Shown here: one piece after another, positions 6,386-7,194 of the stretch
How the letters are laid out: each line of letters starts with the position of its first letter
How positions within the stretch are numbered: the first letter of the stretch is position 1
Source of the DNA: an uncultured Eubacteriales bacterium
GTDB lineage: Bacteria > Bacillota > Clostridia > Oscillospirales > Oscillospiraceae
Length of the DNA stretch: 7,194 bases
Assembly (NCBI GenBank): GCA_900546255.1
Contig: URCB01000078.1
Coordinates: 1 to 7,194 of the forward strand
Reading direction: 5' to 3'
Program-made: the position numbers and the translations under genes
The notes under the pieces: generated by a model
Told to the model about the DNA's origin: nothing
Database searches by the model: none
Seen by the model: only the letters and a program-made list of their open reading frames with translations

Positions 6386-6472
6386 TATCCCGGCGGCGGG
6401 GGAAGGGGGTTTGTCACATTCTGTGGAAGTTTTCCGGCAAAGGGCGGCAAAAATTTCCCCACATATCCCCCG

Positions 6473-6500
6473 GCATATCCGCGCAGGCTACCCATATACT
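6473..6500 (+). promoter_or_regulatory. Possible sigma-E-type promoter of yaaL-bofA
   Basis: GCATATC (6473-6479) and CATATACT (6493-6500) are separated by 13 bases. The Bacillus sigma-E consensus as I recall it is KMATATT, 14-15 bases, CATACAHT. The match is 6 of 7 and 7 of 8, with a spacer one base short. A mother-cell sigma-E promoter fits bofA, which sigma-E transcribes in B. subtilis. TATACT could alternatively serve the main sigma factor, but no -35 supports that. Confidence 0.45.
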
Positions 6501-6509
6501 GAAATCACC

Positions 6510-6526
6510 GGAAGGAAACCCCTTCC
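6510..6526 (+). promoter_or_regulatory. Small hairpin directly before the yaaL ribosome binding site
   Basis: GGAAGG (6510-6515) pairs exactly with CCTTCC (6521-6526) around a 5-base loop. The stem ends where the Shine-Dalgarno AAGGAGG begins. It could keep the site open or be incidental. Confidence 0.35.
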
Positions 6527-6533
6527 AAGGAGG
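6527..6533 (+). promoter_or_regulatory. Ribosome binding site fixing the yaaL start
   Basis: AAGGAGG lies 6 bases before the ATG at 6540. It favours that start over an in-frame ATG at 6411, which would overlap the promoter region and add 43 residues that do not resemble the family. Confidence 0.85.
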
Positions 6534-6539
6534 GATTCC

Positions 6540-6755
6540 ATGGCACACCCACCCCTCGACCAGGCCCAGGTTCTGCGCCGCCGCCTGGAGGAGACCACCC
6601 GGGACCTGGCCGCCGCCCGGGCGGGGTTTGACCAGACGGCGGACCGGGACCTGCTGGAGTACTATCTCTATGAGATCAGTGCCCTGGGGGCCAAGCACAC
6701 CTATCTGCTGCGGCAGATGAAATCCTTGGGGCTGGAGGACTCCCCCGGCCCCTGA
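6540..6755 (+). CDS. yaaL: YaaL-type DUF2508 small protein
   Basis: This 71-residue cytoplasmic protein matches the DUF2508 family (B. subtilis YaaL, of about the same length). The diagnostic segment is LLEYYLYEISALGAKHTYLL at residues 38-57, followed by basic QMK; the family shows a similar acidic and aromatic D-L-x-x-Y-x-x-Y-x-x-x-A pattern. The N-terminal half is a probable helix rich in Arg, Glu and Ala. Its function is unknown in any organism as far as I know. In B. subtilis it lies between recR and bofA; here it also precedes bofA, 18 bases away, but no recR is upstream. The pair is probably one transcript, starting from the sigma-E-like site at 6473-6500. Confidence 0.85.
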   Translation: MAHPPLDQAQVLRRRLEETTRDLAAARAGFDQTADRDLLEYYLYEISALGAKHTYLLRQMKSLGLEDSPGP

Positions 6756-6773
6756 GACAAGGGAGGCCGTTCC

Positions 6774-7034
6774 ATGCCATTCTTAGACCCCAACGGGCCC
6801 TGGCTGACCGTTTTAATCTTCGCCGTGCTGTTCCTGGTGATCTTCCGCCGGCCCCTGGCCTGGCTGGGAAAGCTCCTGGTCCGGTCGGCCCTGGGGCTGG
6901 GCTTTCTGGCCCTGTGGTCCTACAGCGGCCTGGCCGCCGGGCTGAGCCTGGGGGTGAACGCCTTCAATGCCCTCACCCTGGGGGTGCTGGGGGTGCCGGG
7001 GTTGGGGCTGCTGCTGTTGCTGAAGAATTTCTGA
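6774..7034 (+). CDS. bofA: BofA-family pro-sigma-K processing inhibitor
   Basis: This 86-residue membrane protein is recognised by its C-terminal LTLGVLGVPGLGLLLLL segment (residues 67-83), by the preceding N62 and N65, and by its place after yaaL. In B. subtilis, BofA sits in the outer forespore membrane and holds the intramembrane protease SpoIVFB inactive until the forespore signals, delaying activation of sigma-K. Hydrophobic segments are at about residues 10-24 and 36-60, plus the C-terminal stretch. N65 and T68 have the same spacing as N61 and T64 of B. subtilis, which I recall as inhibitory residues. The N48 equivalent would fall near S51/G52, so that asparagine seems absent. AAGGGAGG lies about 7 bases before the ATG. 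Its presence argues that the organism forms spores or descends from a spore former. Confidence 0.88.
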   Translation: MPFLDPNGPWLTVLIFAVLFLVIFRRPLAWLGKLLVRSALGLGFLALWSYSGLAAGLSLGVNAFNALTLGVLGVPGLGLLLLLKNF

Positions 7035-7116
7035 GAGGGGCACCCGGGGTTTGCCTTCGTTCGGGAGGGCAGAGTACGGGGGTGTCAAGCTGCCTGCTTG
7101 GTGGGAGGCCCCTCTC
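7033..7116 (+). ncRNA. Possible structured RNA after bofA (three-helix fold)
   Basis: An outer 9-bp stem pairs 7033-7041 with 7108-7116 exactly. Inside, 7053-7058 can pair with 7065-7070 (one G-U), and 7086-7090 pairs with 7096-7100. A competing helix of 7041-7045 with 7080-7084 would complete a three-way junction. The outer stem starts in the bofA stop codon. It could be a 3' end structure, a repeat element or an unknown RNA; no known class was recognised and it is not a tRNA. Confidence 0.35.
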
Positions 7117-7130
7117 GAAATGGGGGGATG

Positions 7131-7170
7131 CACCCCGACCCGCGCCGGCGAAGCCGGCACTCTCGGGGTG
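7131..7170. repeat. Two-part hairpin, possible extragenic palindrome or terminator
   Basis: CACCCCGA (7131-7138) pairs perfectly with TCGGGGTG (7163-7170). Inside, GCCGGC at 7144-7149 pairs with 7153-7158 around GAA. A short TTTT at 7180-7183 is 9 bases beyond the stem, too far for a typical intrinsic terminator. No gene is visible between 7035 and the window end at 7194. Confidence 0.5.
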
Positions 7171-7194
7171 AGAGGGATGTTTTGGCCGGCGGAG

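Noticed and set aside
6411..6539. Upstream in-frame ATG that would lengthen YaaL by 43 residues
   Set aside because: The added residues are not family-like and overlap the presumed promoter; the start at 6540 has AAGGAGG.
7033..7116. tRNA-like size and outer stem
   Set aside because: There is no GTTCGAnTC T-loop in the right place, no D-loop pattern and no anticodon arm at the expected spacing.
6914..7171. Plus-strand frame overlapping bofA and running to 7171
   Set aside because: It is out of frame with bofA, which has clear family motifs, and runs through the structured tail; no domain or ribosome site supports it.

Overview
This is a GC-rich window with Firmicutes-type gene content: a ZapA, a YaaL/DUF2508 protein next to the sporulation protein BofA, an SLH-domain surface protein, and strong AAGGAGG-type ribosome binding sites. 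The mixture of high GC, Gram-positive surface architecture and a sporulation gene suggests a Clostridia member of the Oscillospiraceae kind (Flavonifractor, Intestinimonas or Lawsonibacter-like). The genus is an inference from memory, not something the sequence proves.

Layout from left to right. Positions 1-145 hold no gene, only a dense run of GC-rich hairpins. Two minus-strand genes follow and read leftward: zapA (2611 to 2243), then 3 bases later a U32-family protein with a DUF3656-type region (2239 to 146). They are served by an extended -10 promoter at 2658-2666. A strong hairpin at 2717-2750 separates this pair from a second leftward operon. That operon is a 732-residue secreted Ig-like/SLH protein (6303 to 4105) followed by two paralogous lipoproteins (4064 to 3435 and 3397 to 2756), with gaps of only 40 and 37 bases. 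It starts from another extended -10 promoter at 6377-6385.

On the right, a 236-base divergent intergenic region separates this operon from a rightward pair, yaaL (6540-6755) and bofA (6774-7034). A sequence resembling a sigma-E promoter precedes them, as expected for a mother-cell sporulation gene. Positions 7035-7194 hold no gene but can fold into a three-helix structure and a long hairpin.

Functionally there are three blocks: cell division plus a probable RNA-modification enzyme (zapA and U32); an uncharacterised cell-surface module (SLH protein plus two lipoproteins); and sporulation (yaaL and bofA). The most unusual part is the surface module. Its two lipoprotein genes are near-identical at both ends but strongly diverged in the middle. 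No defence system, mobile element, CRISPR array, tRNA or rRNA was seen.
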